From Opitutia bacterium UBA7876 (lineage in GTDB: Bacteria > Verrucomicrobiota > Verrucomicrobiia > Opitutales > Seribacteraceae): 64,000 bases of DNA. Numbering within the stretch: the first letter of the stretch is position 1; every line of letters starts with the position of its first letter. The stretch covers positions 1-64,000 of the forward strand of contig DLRY01000073.1 of NCBI GenBank assembly GCA_002500665.1. The letters are read 5' to 3'. The position numbers and the translations under genes were made by a program. Positions 1-7,695 of the stretch are shown here, one piece after another. The notes under the pieces are model-generated. The model had not been told where the DNA came from and ran no database searches. It was given only the letters and a program-made list of their open reading frames with translations.

Positions 1-1035
1 GGTTCGCTTGAGAATGTCGATGAACTTGCCAAGCATCTCGGTGCATTTCTTGTCCCGCAAGCGGTTGGCATCCGTGCGGGTCGGAGAGCCCCCGTAATGG
101 CTGAGGGCGTGAGGATCGTAATTCATGCCCATGCTCTTGATAACCGAAGCAACGGGCTGGCGGTAAGAGACCACCGAGGTCTGCTGAGCCTGCAAAGCGA
201 GGGCGATCAATTCGTAAGTGAGAAGAATCTCAGCCTCACCCTCAATCCCTTCGCCGGGAGCCTTGCGGTCCGTCTTGGGTTTGGGCCTCTCCGCCCACTG
301 AGCGTCCTTGACCAACCCCAGTTCGACTTCGCGAATGGATTGAAAGTATTCGTCCAGCTTGTCCCGGTCGAGCGAGCTGACTTTTCCGTTGAGGGACTTC
401 GCATCCGAGAGCACCACGTCGAGGATGCTCTTTTTCTTGTTCAACCTGGCCTCCCGTTCCTCCGGATTTTCGCCCGACTGCCCGAACAACCGGGCGTAAA
501 GTTCGACCGGTCCACGGGTACCGGCGACCGGTTTACCCGCTTCGTTCCAGGCCAGGGACATGCCCTTGCCGTGACCACCGGCATTCTCTTCCTTACTGGC
601 CAGGACCAGAGAATCATAGCGTTGGTTCTTGCCCAGTTGCTTGCCCGCCAGCAGGTCGCAGGAAATGGAGTTGTGAAAACGCTTGCCCGGCGTGCCCGTG
701 ACGTTGGCGCAAGTCAGGTAGGAGGTACTCCCTCCATGCGGATCGGTCGCTCCGAGGTTGGTCAGGTTCTTGATGATGCTAAAGTCCTTCTTGTGACGCT
801 CCAACGGGGAGAGACCCTCGGTCAACTCATCCAGTGCGCCCGCTTCGGTGGGATAAAAAGTCTTCTCGGTGAAGCCATAGCCCACCCCGCAAAAGATCAT
901 CCGGGTGGGAGGCTTCGCCAAAGCCGGGGCCGCGGAAAGAGGGTTCATGCTCTCGAGCCAGGGCAAGGCAAGCAAGGCGCTTCCGGAAGCAAGAAAGTTG
1001 CGACGCGTGATCGATGAATTTGCCGGTTTTTTCAT
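1..1035 (-). CDS. DUF1552 family secreted protein (C-terminus cut off)
   Basis: Reading the minus strand from ATG at 1035 gives an open frame that runs off the window edge, about 345 residues, so the stop lies outside. It begins MKKPANSSITRRNFLASGSA, a Tat-like leader with the pair RR followed by NFL, then PTRMIFCGVGYGFTEKTFYP, FSIIKNLTN and DPHGGSTSYLTCAN, the usual run of DUF1552 proteins of planctomycetes and verrucomicrobia. These are exported and have no established reaction. The start lies four bases after the stop of the upstream DUF1592-type cytochrome, the normal partner of DUF1552, so the two are almost certainly co-transcribed and probably act together in the periplasm. The plus-strand open frame at 97-1017 over the same DNA is a shadow. 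Confidence 0.88.
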   Translation of the reverse strand, partial: MKKPANSSITRRNFLASGSALLALPWLESMNPLSAAPALAKPPTRMIFCGVGYGFTEKTFYPTEAGALDELTEGLSPLERHKKDFSIIKNLTNLGATDPHGGSTSYLTCANVTGTPGKRFHNSISCDLLAGKQLGKNQRYDSLVLASKEENAGGHGKGMSLAWNEAGKPVAGTRGPVELYARLFGQSGENPEEREARLNKKKSILDVVLSDAKSLNGKVSSLDRDKLDEYFQSIREVELGLVKDAQWAERPKPKTDRKAPGEGIEGEAEILLTYELIALALQAQQTSVVSYRQPVASVIKSMGMNYDPHALSHYGGSPTRTDANRLRDKKCTEMLGKFIDILKRT

Positions 1036-1039
1036 AGGT

Positions 1040-3604
1040 TCATTTGGTTTGGAAGAGTTTGCTTTGCACCAAGTTGTGGATGAGGGAACGGGCCCGCATG
1101 TCTTCGGTCATCAACTGCTGGGTCAAGGCATCGAGATCCTCCCCATCGGAAAATTCCACCGTACGGCCCATTCCATAGCTCGCCGTTCCTTCCACCAAAG
1201 AGCGGGCAAGCTTGTTCTTGTTCTCCATCAGGAGAGACTTGAATTGTTCGAAATCATCATAAGTTTTCCCTCCCGGCAGGGTTCCTCCCCGTTCGATCTT
1301 CTCCATCCGTTTGCCCACCTTTGCATCGTCACGCCACAAACCGACTGCGTCAAAGCTTTCCAGGCCGTATCCGATCGGATCGATCTTGGCATGGCAGGAT
1401 GCGCACTGGGCCTTGGACTGGTGGAGTTCGATCATCTCGCGGACGGGCAGGGGTTCCTTCGATGCATCGGTCAACTCGGGCACGTTGGGGGGAGGGTCCG
1501 CCGAGGGGTCGTTCAGAAACTTATCGAGGACCAAGGTTCCTCGAATAATCGGTGAGGTCCGGTCACCGGTCGAACCCATGATCATGAAGGCGGTTGTCCC
1601 GATCAGACCTCCGCGGGGCGATTCAGGCGGAAGGTTCACCTTGCGGAAGCCCTGGCCGTCCACTCCCTGGATTCCGTAAAAGTGAGCCAACAAAGGATCA
1701 AGCATGGCAAAGTCCGAATCGATCAGGTTCCCCAAAGAGAGGTTTTCCTTCACCAAATGCTCGAACAAACGAATGGGTTCCTCACGGGCGGAGTAGCGGA
1801 CCTGCTCGTCGAACATGAGGTATTCATCCGGGTTGACCGCGATGTCGTCAAAGCGGTGCAGTTCGAACCATTGGCTCATGAAGGAATGATAAAACGCTTC
1901 CGCCCTCGGGTCGGTCAGCATTCGGTCCACCTGCCTGGTCAATTCATCGGGATTGTTCAAGGTTCCCTTCTTCACCACCTGGTGGAGGGCTTCGTCTGGT
2001 GGAGCGCTCCAAAGAAAATAGGATAGCCGAACCGCCAGTTCGCGAAGCGTCAGGGGTCTGCGCTTCGTATCCGCTCCCTCCGCCTCGCTCAGATAAAGAA
2101 AGCCCGGAGACGCCAAGACCACGGCGAGGGGATCGACCAGGGCTTCTTCTGCCTCAACCCCGGATTTTCTTCCCTGCACGTAAAGGTCGTTAAGCTTCCG
2201 AAGAAAAGCGGGATCCATTTCACGGCGCCGGAAAGCTTCGCGGGCAAAGGAATCGATCAGTGCCTTGGCTTGCTCATCAGTCCGTTCGACCGGCTGGTTT
2301 CTTTTTGGAGAGGGCCCGCTGGGAAAAGCCAGTTTCTCAAACAAGGTCGGCTCTCCGTAAAAGGGCCCCTCCACTTCCATGCGGTCGACGAAAATGCTCG
2401 ACCAGTCCCCATAGGGATCGACCTTACGGACGTAAGCCTTGCCGTCAATCATCTCGTTTCGTCTCTCCATGATCTGGAACCCAAAGTGGCTGGACCCGTG
2501 CAGGGGCTGGTAATCCAGTTCGATCATCTCGTTCTCATGGGCCGTCCCGTAAATCCTGAGCGGAGCCAACACCCGTCCCTTGTCGTTCACGCTGACGAAA
2601 GTCCGCGACTCAGGCGGTTCCTCGTTGATCCCCGCAAGCAAACGAACCTTGTAGGCGCCCCGCGGATCATAGCCATGCTTGACGATACTCGCCGACCATC
2701 GACCACCCGCCCGCCGGGTCAAATAGAGTCCCTTGTCGATCAGTTCGCGTTTCAGGTAAGCCGCCGGACCCGCGGATCGCTCGGCATGAAAGTTCAGGTA
2801 GAAATGGAGGCCTCTTCCGTCAAAGGGCCGGTCCTTGGCATCGAAATTCAAAGGGAATCCGTCATCCTTGAAGGTCTTGCCCGCTTCGAGGGCGGCCACC
2901 ACTTCCCGCCACCTTTCCATCCGCTGGCGATAACGATCGCGAATCTCCCGGTTAGCCCGGACCTCCGGTTGCTCCACCTGTATCTTGAGAGGCTGTCGCC
3001 CCTTGTTCCCCAAGGCCAGGGCATCCGTCACGATTACCCGGCCCATCTCGAGGTATTTTTCAAAATGATAGGAAGAAAAGAACTGCTGGGAACCGATGGT
3101 GTCGAAGGGGTCGGCGGGATCGTCTTCGGGCAGGGTGTCCGTACGCACCCGAAAACCGAACAGGCTCTCGATGCTGTTGACGTATTCGCGTCGGTTGAGC
3201 CTCCGCATCGCGACCTCCCTCCCCTGATCCGAAAGATGCCTGCGGGCATCCTCAAGCTTTCCCGTCAGTTCGGCCAGAAAACCGGTCAGTTCTTTTTTGC
3301 TCGGTTGCGGTTCATCTTCAGGAGGCATGTCCCCGGCATTGAGCGTATCGAGGACGTCCTGCCAATGGGCGGCGATCGAATCGTTGGACAACTCGATGGA
3401 CAACTCATCCAACCGGAGCTTGCCCTTTTGTTTCCGGGGACCATGACAGGCGATGCAGTGCTTCTCGAGAAAACCGGAAACGAGCTGCCGGTTCAATTCA
3501 ACCGGATTGGCTCCGGAACTCCGAGGGAAGAGCGAGGCCACCGCGACCGCTAGGACTAGGGGCACGACCCGAAGCACCCGGGCTGATCCGGTGCCGAAAA
3601 ACAT
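1040..3604 (-). CDS. Di-heme PSCyt protein, DUF1587/DUF1592/DUF1588/DUF1585 type
   Basis: An 854-residue exported protein with an N-terminal hydrophobic leader (residues about 9-31). A first heme site CIACH sits at residues 50-54 and a second, CASCH followed by AKIDPIGYGLE, at 734-738. Between them are the blocks expected of this family: RRLNRREYVNSIESLFG (DUF1587-like), the middle DUF1592/1595 region with LRELAVRLSYFLWSAPPDE, the DUF1588-like block RGGLIGTTAFMIMGSTGDRT, and a DUF1585-like tail (SYGMGRTVEFSDGEDLDAL). The reaction is unknown; the family is assumed to pass electrons in the periplasm. It lies between a lipoprotein gene two bases upstream and a DUF1552 gene four bases downstream, forming a three-gene operon. 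Length and domain order are normal for the family. Confidence 0.9.
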   Translation of the reverse strand: MFFGTGSARVLRVVPLVLAVAVASLFPRSSGANPVELNRQLVSGFLEKHCIACHGPRKQKGKLRLDELSIELSNDSIAAHWQDVLDTLNAGDMPPEDEPQPSKKELTGFLAELTGKLEDARRHLSDQGREVAMRRLNRREYVNSIESLFGFRVRTDTLPEDDPADPFDTIGSQQFFSSYHFEKYLEMGRVIVTDALALGNKGRQPLKIQVEQPEVRANREIRDRYRQRMERWREVVAALEAGKTFKDDGFPLNFDAKDRPFDGRGLHFYLNFHAERSAGPAAYLKRELIDKGLYLTRRAGGRWSASIVKHGYDPRGAYKVRLLAGINEEPPESRTFVSVNDKGRVLAPLRIYGTAHENEMIELDYQPLHGSSHFGFQIMERRNEMIDGKAYVRKVDPYGDWSSIFVDRMEVEGPFYGEPTLFEKLAFPSGPSPKRNQPVERTDEQAKALIDSFAREAFRRREMDPAFLRKLNDLYVQGRKSGVEAEEALVDPLAVVLASPGFLYLSEAEGADTKRRPLTLRELAVRLSYFLWSAPPDEALHQVVKKGTLNNPDELTRQVDRMLTDPRAEAFYHSFMSQWFELHRFDDIAVNPDEYLMFDEQVRYSAREEPIRLFEHLVKENLSLGNLIDSDFAMLDPLLAHFYGIQGVDGQGFRKVNLPPESPRGGLIGTTAFMIMGSTGDRTSPIIRGTLVLDKFLNDPSADPPPNVPELTDASKEPLPVREMIELHQSKAQCASCHAKIDPIGYGLESFDAVGLWRDDAKVGKRMEKIERGGTLPGGKTYDDFEQFKSLLMENKNKLARSLVEGTASYGMGRTVEFSDGEDLDALTQQLMTEDMRARSLIHNLVQSKLFQTK

Positions 3605-3606
3605 GC

Positions 3607-4116
3607 TCAGGGCCCTTCCTCGTCCCCTCCGGGTTTCGATCCGGAGGGATCTTCGGCCGGCATTCGCACGAAAGAGGAGACCTCCCGCCAGGGAGAACCG
3701 GTTCCCTCTTCGCCATCCTCCCCCACCTTGCGAAGGAAGATGGGCTTGACCTTCCAGTGACTCGGGGGACTGGGGGCTCCACGCTCGGTGAAACTGAAGA
3801 TTCTCACCATCTCGTAACCCGGCAAGACCACGAACTCGCTTACCAGCATGGCGGCGCCGGAATCCGCTCCGAAGACGAACTCCCGGTAACTCGTCTGGGG
3901 CAATTCGAAGGAACCGTCGGCAGAGGTGACGGCCTCACCGACCTGGCATCCCTTCAGAGGTTGACCGGACCCGGCGTCATAGACCTTGCCCGTGAGCTTG
4001 GGCCGGGAAACCCGATGGGAAACCCCACAACCCCAGAGGAAGAAAAGGACGAGGACCAAGGCGAGCCTGCCCGAAAGGGCCAGGCTCTTGTTCCGCTCAA
4101 AAGACGACATGGGCAT
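3607..4116 (-). CDS. Predicted lipoprotein with carboxypeptidase-regulatory-like domain
   Basis: A 169-residue protein. I chose ATG at 4116 (an in-frame GTG lies at 4122 and another ATG at 4110). After the basic start comes a hydrophobic stretch ending LVLFFLWGCG, a plausible lipobox with the acylated Cys in WGC. Residues about 40-75 read KLTGKVYDAGSGQPLKGCQV and TSADGSFELP, the pattern of carboxypeptidase-regulatory-like (CNA-B/transthyretin-like) beta-sandwiches. The C-terminal 50 residues are Pro, Ser and Gly rich and look disordered. It ends two bases before the di-heme PSCyt gene, so it is probably the first gene of that operon and may be an envelope accessory to it. I do not recognise a named family for the whole protein. 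Confidence 0.72.
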   Translation of the reverse strand: MPMSSFERNKSLALSGRLALVLVLFFLWGCGVSHRVSRPKLTGKVYDAGSGQPLKGCQVGEAVTSADGSFELPQTSYREFVFGADSGAAMLVSEFVVLPGYEMVRIFSFTERGAPSPPSHWKVKPIFLRKVGEDGEEGTGSPWREVSSFVRMPAEDPSGSKPGGDEEGP

Positions 4117-4275
4117 GTCCACTTAAGCCAACAGATCACTCCCTTGTTGTCAAAAGGGTTCAGCCCGCTTTTCCGCCTTTGCCCGGAATAGACGCGAGGG
4201 ACTCCTGCAAGGATAAATGCGGTTCAAAAAAAGTTTCTTACTGGAAATCCGTGGGAAAACGGTCAAGAAGAGGTG

Positions 4276-5805
4276 ATGCCTTCTTGTCTTCTCATCCCGA
4301 TTGTCGCGCTCACAGCCTGTTTCGGCCTGCATGCGGACAAGCCCGATGCCTGGAACCAGTTCCGTGGTCCCAACGGGTCGGGGGTCCATGCCCAGGCTGG
4401 CTTCAGCGTACCCTCGAAGGAGGGATTGCGATGGAAAACCGCCGTACCCTCCGGTCTATCCTGCCCGGTTCTATCTGTAAGCAAGATCTTCCTCACGGGG
4501 ATCGAGCAAGGACGACTGGTCACGCTCGCCCTCGACAGGAAATCAGGCAAAATCCTTTGGAAAAGAAAGGCTCCGCAAGTGGAAATCGAGAAGTTTCACG
4601 AGTCCGCCGGCCCAGCCACCCCTACCCCATTCGTCGACGAGGACATGCTCTTCGTCTACTTCGGCTCATTCGGCATGCTTTCATACGACCACCGGGGCAA
4701 AGAGCTCTGGAGCAAACCTCTGCCGACACCGAAGAGCCTCTACGGGACTTCCTGCTCTCCCATCGTCGACGGCACACTGCTCATTCTGGTGACCGACGAC
4801 GACAACAACCTTCCCAACAGCAGGGTCAGTCGCTCTCGTATCCTTGCCATCGATAAGAAAACGGGCAAAACCCTCTGGGAAAGGCCCCGGCCCTTCCACC
4901 GAAGCGGGTGGTCGACACCCACCATCTGGGAACATGACGGCGGCAGGGAACTGGTGGTCCTAGGGAACGGTTCCCTACGCGGCTATTCTCTCCCTGAGGG
5001 GGAGGAGAAGTGGCAGGTGGACGGGTTTTCCAGGGAAACCATAGCCCGGCCCATGGCGGGAAAGAAATTCGTTTTCGCCTCTGCCTCAAAGCTGGGCGGA
5101 TCAGCCGATCTCAAGACTGATCCCGCGCCCTTTTGGGAGGCAGTCATCAGTTTCGACGCCAACGGCGACGGAAGACTCCAGCGAAAGGAGATGACCGGGC
5201 ATTTCACCTTTCCTTTCCGCCCCCAACTTCCTCCCGGCCATCCTGGCTACGGCCTACCCCTGCCCAAGGATCCTGCCAAAAGGAAAAAGAGGCTGGACGG
5301 GATGTTCTCCTGGATGGACAAGAACAGGGACGGGTTCTGGGACAAAGACGAATTCATCGCAAACCTGACCATCGGACGGGGGAAGCCCCTGCTGGTAGCG
5401 GTCAAGCCTGGAGGAAGCGGAAACGTGACCGATTCCCACCTCGGGTGGGAATTCAACAAGGGCATCCCCGAGGTCCCATCCCCCATCCTTCACGAAGACC
5501 GGGTCTACATGATATCCAACGGGGGCGTCCTGACCTGCGTCGACGCTTCCAAGGGAGAAATGATTTACCGCAGAAGGCTGGAAGGACGCGGCCAGTACGT
5601 ATCCTCTCCCGTGGTGGCTGGAAACGATCTTATACTGGCCTCCGAGGAGGGACTGGTCTCGATTATCCGCACGGGGGACGAATTCAAGGCCATCGGCCGG
5701 TATGATCTGGGCGAAACCATCGAGGTAACGCCCGCCCTCGGCAAGGATACTCTCTTCCTGAGAAGCAAGAATTTCCTCTGGGCCTTCGGCAAGCCCGGTA
5801 GCTAG
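4276..5805 (+). CDS. Secreted PQQ-like beta-propeller protein with inserted EF-hand pair
   Basis: About 509 residues from ATG 4276 (GTG at 4273 is also in frame; AAGAGG lies just upstream). A short signal peptide (PSCLLIPIVALTACFGLHA) is followed by WNQFRGPNGSG, the standard opening of outer-membrane PQQ-like repeat proteins in PVC bacteria. Propeller blades show as LALDRKSGKILWKRKAP, LAIDKKTGKTLWERPRP and LTCVDASKGEMIYRRRL. At residues about 290-355 the propeller is interrupted by two calcium-binding loops, DANGDGRLQRKE and DKNRDGFWDKDE. Probably a structural or ligand-binding envelope protein; no catalytic signature is visible. It stands alone on the plus strand and its stop overlaps that of the convergent heme A synthase gene. 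Confidence 0.85.
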   Translation: MPSCLLIPIVALTACFGLHADKPDAWNQFRGPNGSGVHAQAGFSVPSKEGLRWKTAVPSGLSCPVLSVSKIFLTGIEQGRLVTLALDRKSGKILWKRKAPQVEIEKFHESAGPATPTPFVDEDMLFVYFGSFGMLSYDHRGKELWSKPLPTPKSLYGTSCSPIVDGTLLILVTDDDNNLPNSRVSRSRILAIDKKTGKTLWERPRPFHRSGWSTPTIWEHDGGRELVVLGNGSLRGYSLPEGEEKWQVDGFSRETIARPMAGKKFVFASASKLGGSADLKTDPAPFWEAVISFDANGDGRLQRKEMTGHFTFPFRPQLPPGHPGYGLPLPKDPAKRKKRLDGMFSWMDKNRDGFWDKDEFIANLTIGRGKPLLVAVKPGGSGNVTDSHLGWEFNKGIPEVPSPILHEDRVYMISNGGVLTCVDASKGEMIYRRRLEGRGQYVSSPVVAGNDLILASEEGLVSIIRTGDEFKAIGRYDLGETIEVTPALGKDTLFLRSKNFLWAFGKPGS

Positions 5806-6881
5806 AGAGCGCTCCGTCCTTCCTTCTCCGGATAACCGTTCCCCAGGGAATGAATGAAGGCCAGGAAGGAGGCGAAAAGAAAAAGAGCGACCAACTGGTG
5901 GACCACGGGCAGCAGGATGCGGAAGTCGATGATCAGCAAAATAGTCGCGACCCCGAGCAGGAACTGGACCGTGACCAGTCCGACGATACGGCGGAGCCAT
6001 CTCCCCTGGAAATCGTCGAGGGATTTCGAGCGGAAAGCCCACCACGCGAAGGCCAGCGTGGCGAGGAAAAGCAGGGTGCCCATCCATCGGTGGATGAATT
6101 GCACCGAGAACTTGTCCTCCAGAAAATTCTTCCAGAAGGGCGACAGCCCGAACAAGCCCTCGGGCACCCATTCGTTCTCCATCATGGGAAAGGTATTGAA
6201 TCCGTAACCCGCCTTCATCCCCGAGGTAAAGGCGCCGTAGGTGACTTGCAGGCATAGCAGGGCGAGCAACAGGCAGGCAAGTAGGCTCAACCTTCCGGGC
6301 GGAGGAGCCCGACGGGTCGGAGCCCGCAGATCCCGCAACATCCACCAGCCGAGCCCGAAAACGGAAAACGCGAGTCCTAGGTGGGCCGCCAAGCGGAAAT
6401 GGCTTACCTCCGGGTTGCTGACCAAGCCGCTCTTGACCATATACCAGCCCATCAGCCCCTGCGCCCCCACTAGGAGCACGAGGACCAGACCCTTAACCCT
6501 AAGGGAGCCATTCAGCTTGCCCTTGAAGAGAAACCACAGGTAGGGAAGCAGGCAGAGCAAGCCGACGATCCGACCCATGATCCGGTGCAGGTATTCCCAA
6601 AAAAAGATGTCCTTGAATCCAGCCAAGTCCATACCGAGGTTGACTTTCCGATACTCGGGCGAGGCCTTATACTGATCAAATACCTCATTCCACTGGGTCT
6701 CGTTGAGTGGCGGAAAAACACCCATCACGGGCCGCCAGTCGACCATCGAAAGGCCCGATCCGGTAAGGCGCGTGATCCCTCCCACCACAAGGATCGCAAC
6801 CACGCTGGCGCAGACACATTTCAGCCAAAGATCCAAGGATTGGCTCGTGGAGGGAGCTGGTAGGGTTTTTGGTGATGACAT
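5802..6881 (-). CDS. ctaA: Heme A synthase, COX15/CtaA family
   Basis: A polytopic membrane protein of 359 residues from ATG 6881 (the frame stays open to 6941, but that extension looks non-coding). About eight hydrophobic helices are visible. The first is followed by VVGGITRLTGSGLSMVDWRP, a COX15/CtaA signature. Heme-ligand histidines are in place: H99 in EYLHRIMGR, H161/H166 in SHFRLAAHLG, H264 in FIHRWMGTLL and H328 in VVHQLVALFLF. The length and the insertion after helix 1 (FPPLNETQWNEVFDQYKASP) match the longer COX15 type. The enzyme oxidises the C8 methyl of heme O to make heme A for aa3-type oxidases. No heme O synthase or oxidase subunit is in the window. The stop overlaps the convergent beta-propeller gene. 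Confidence 0.95.
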   Translation of the reverse strand: MSSPKTLPAPSTSQSLDLWLKCVCASVVAILVVGGITRLTGSGLSMVDWRPVMGVFPPLNETQWNEVFDQYKASPEYRKVNLGMDLAGFKDIFFWEYLHRIMGRIVGLLCLLPYLWFLFKGKLNGSLRVKGLVLVLLVGAQGLMGWYMVKSGLVSNPEVSHFRLAAHLGLAFSVFGLGWWMLRDLRAPTRRAPPPGRLSLLACLLLALLCLQVTYGAFTSGMKAGYGFNTFPMMENEWVPEGLFGLSPFWKNFLEDKFSVQFIHRWMGTLLFLATLAFAWWAFRSKSLDDFQGRWLRRIVGLVTVQFLLGVATILLIIDFRILLPVVHQLVALFLFASFLAFIHSLGNGYPEKEGRSAL

Positions 6882-6975
6882 CGCTGATGGTCTCGACGGA
6901 AGTTTCTGAAACCATACTAGCCACCATTGGGATTCCCGCAAATATTTCTTACCCGGGCGGAGGCGGAAACGTGCC

Positions 6976-7695
6976 TCAATCGAGGATCTTCAGTCGCAGA
7001 TCCTTGAACTCGGCAAGCATCTTGGGGTTGTGCAACTGGAGCTGGATCATTCCTTCGTGAAGACGTTTCTCTTTGGGCAGGCGTTCCGTAAACTCCGCCG
7101 AGGTCTTTCCGTTAATGACGAACTTGAAGTAATTCCCAAGAGCGAGAAGATGAACGGAGTTCCACTCCCCCTTTCGAATATCCTTTTCTTTCAATCCGTT
7201 CTCGATCGCCGTAATGGTCGGCTTGTCGTTCTTGTCGATGACCAGGCTATCCCCGCGAAAGCAACGATGCTCCTTGCGTCCAGGGGTATGAAAATCCCAA
7301 GCCCCCATGACTTGCTTGCCCAGGCCGATTGCACCCAAATCCGCATGGTAGCACTGGAAGTCCCTCTTCCCGGTCTGGTCCCTGACGGCCCGTATGCTCA
7401 CCCCGCTGTTCGCTTTGGATCCCGTAAGCCGGTAGCTGAACTTCAGCTCGAAGTTTCCAATTTTCTTGTTCTCCGCATAAGCAAGGTAACAACGCCCTCC
7501 CTTGTCTCCATCACCAAGGATTGCGCCATCCCTGACAACCCATGCATCCTTGGCCTGAGTGGAAACCGGCGTCCATCCTTTCAAGGTCTTGCCGTCGAAA
7601 ATCGGGACGAAGCCGTCTTCGGCCCCATTGGCGGTCCCCAAGGCAAGGGAAAGGAAAAGAATGGCCGGGCGGAGGATCTTGTAGGTCGATTTCAT
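6976..7695 (-). CDS. DUF1080 (3-keto-disaccharide hydrolase-like) secreted protein
   Basis: A 239-residue protein with a signal peptide ending near GTANGAED. It begins the mature domain with FVPIFDGKTLKGWTPVS, the standard DUF1080 start, and continues through the concanavalin-like fold (FELKFSYRLTGSKANSGVSIR, EWNSVHLLALGNYFKFVING) to IQLQLHNPKMLAEFKDLRLK. Members of this family cleave or bind 3-keto-glycosides or act as carbohydrate-binding modules; the substrate here is unknown. The start ATG overlaps the stop of the upstream cytochrome giant in an ATGA, so the two are translationally coupled. With the sulfatase further upstream they form a three-gene secreted set. Confidence 0.88.
   Translation of the reverse strand: MKSTYKILRPAILFLSLALGTANGAEDGFVPIFDGKTLKGWTPVSTQAKDAWVVRDGAILGDGDKGGRCYLAYAENKKIGNFELKFSYRLTGSKANSGVSIRAVRDQTGKRDFQCYHADLGAIGLGKQVMGAWDFHTPGRKEHRCFRGDSLVIDKNDKPTITAIENGLKEKDIRKGEWNSVHLLALGNYFKFVINGKTSAEFTERLPKEKRLHEGMIQLQLHNPKMLAEFKDLRLKILD

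Noticed and set aside
97..1017. A 306-codon plus-strand open frame at the window start
   Set aside because: It lies on the opposite strand of a clear DUF1552 gene that runs off the edge; the peptide has no recognisable features.
2270..3553. A 427-codon plus-strand open frame
   Set aside because: Antisense to the di-heme PSCyt protein, whose motifs and neighbours are clear; composition is that of a shadow.
5254..6345. A 363-codon minus-strand frame spanning the propeller and ctaA genes
   Set aside because: Overlaps both well-supported genes and has no motif; a GC-rich shadow.
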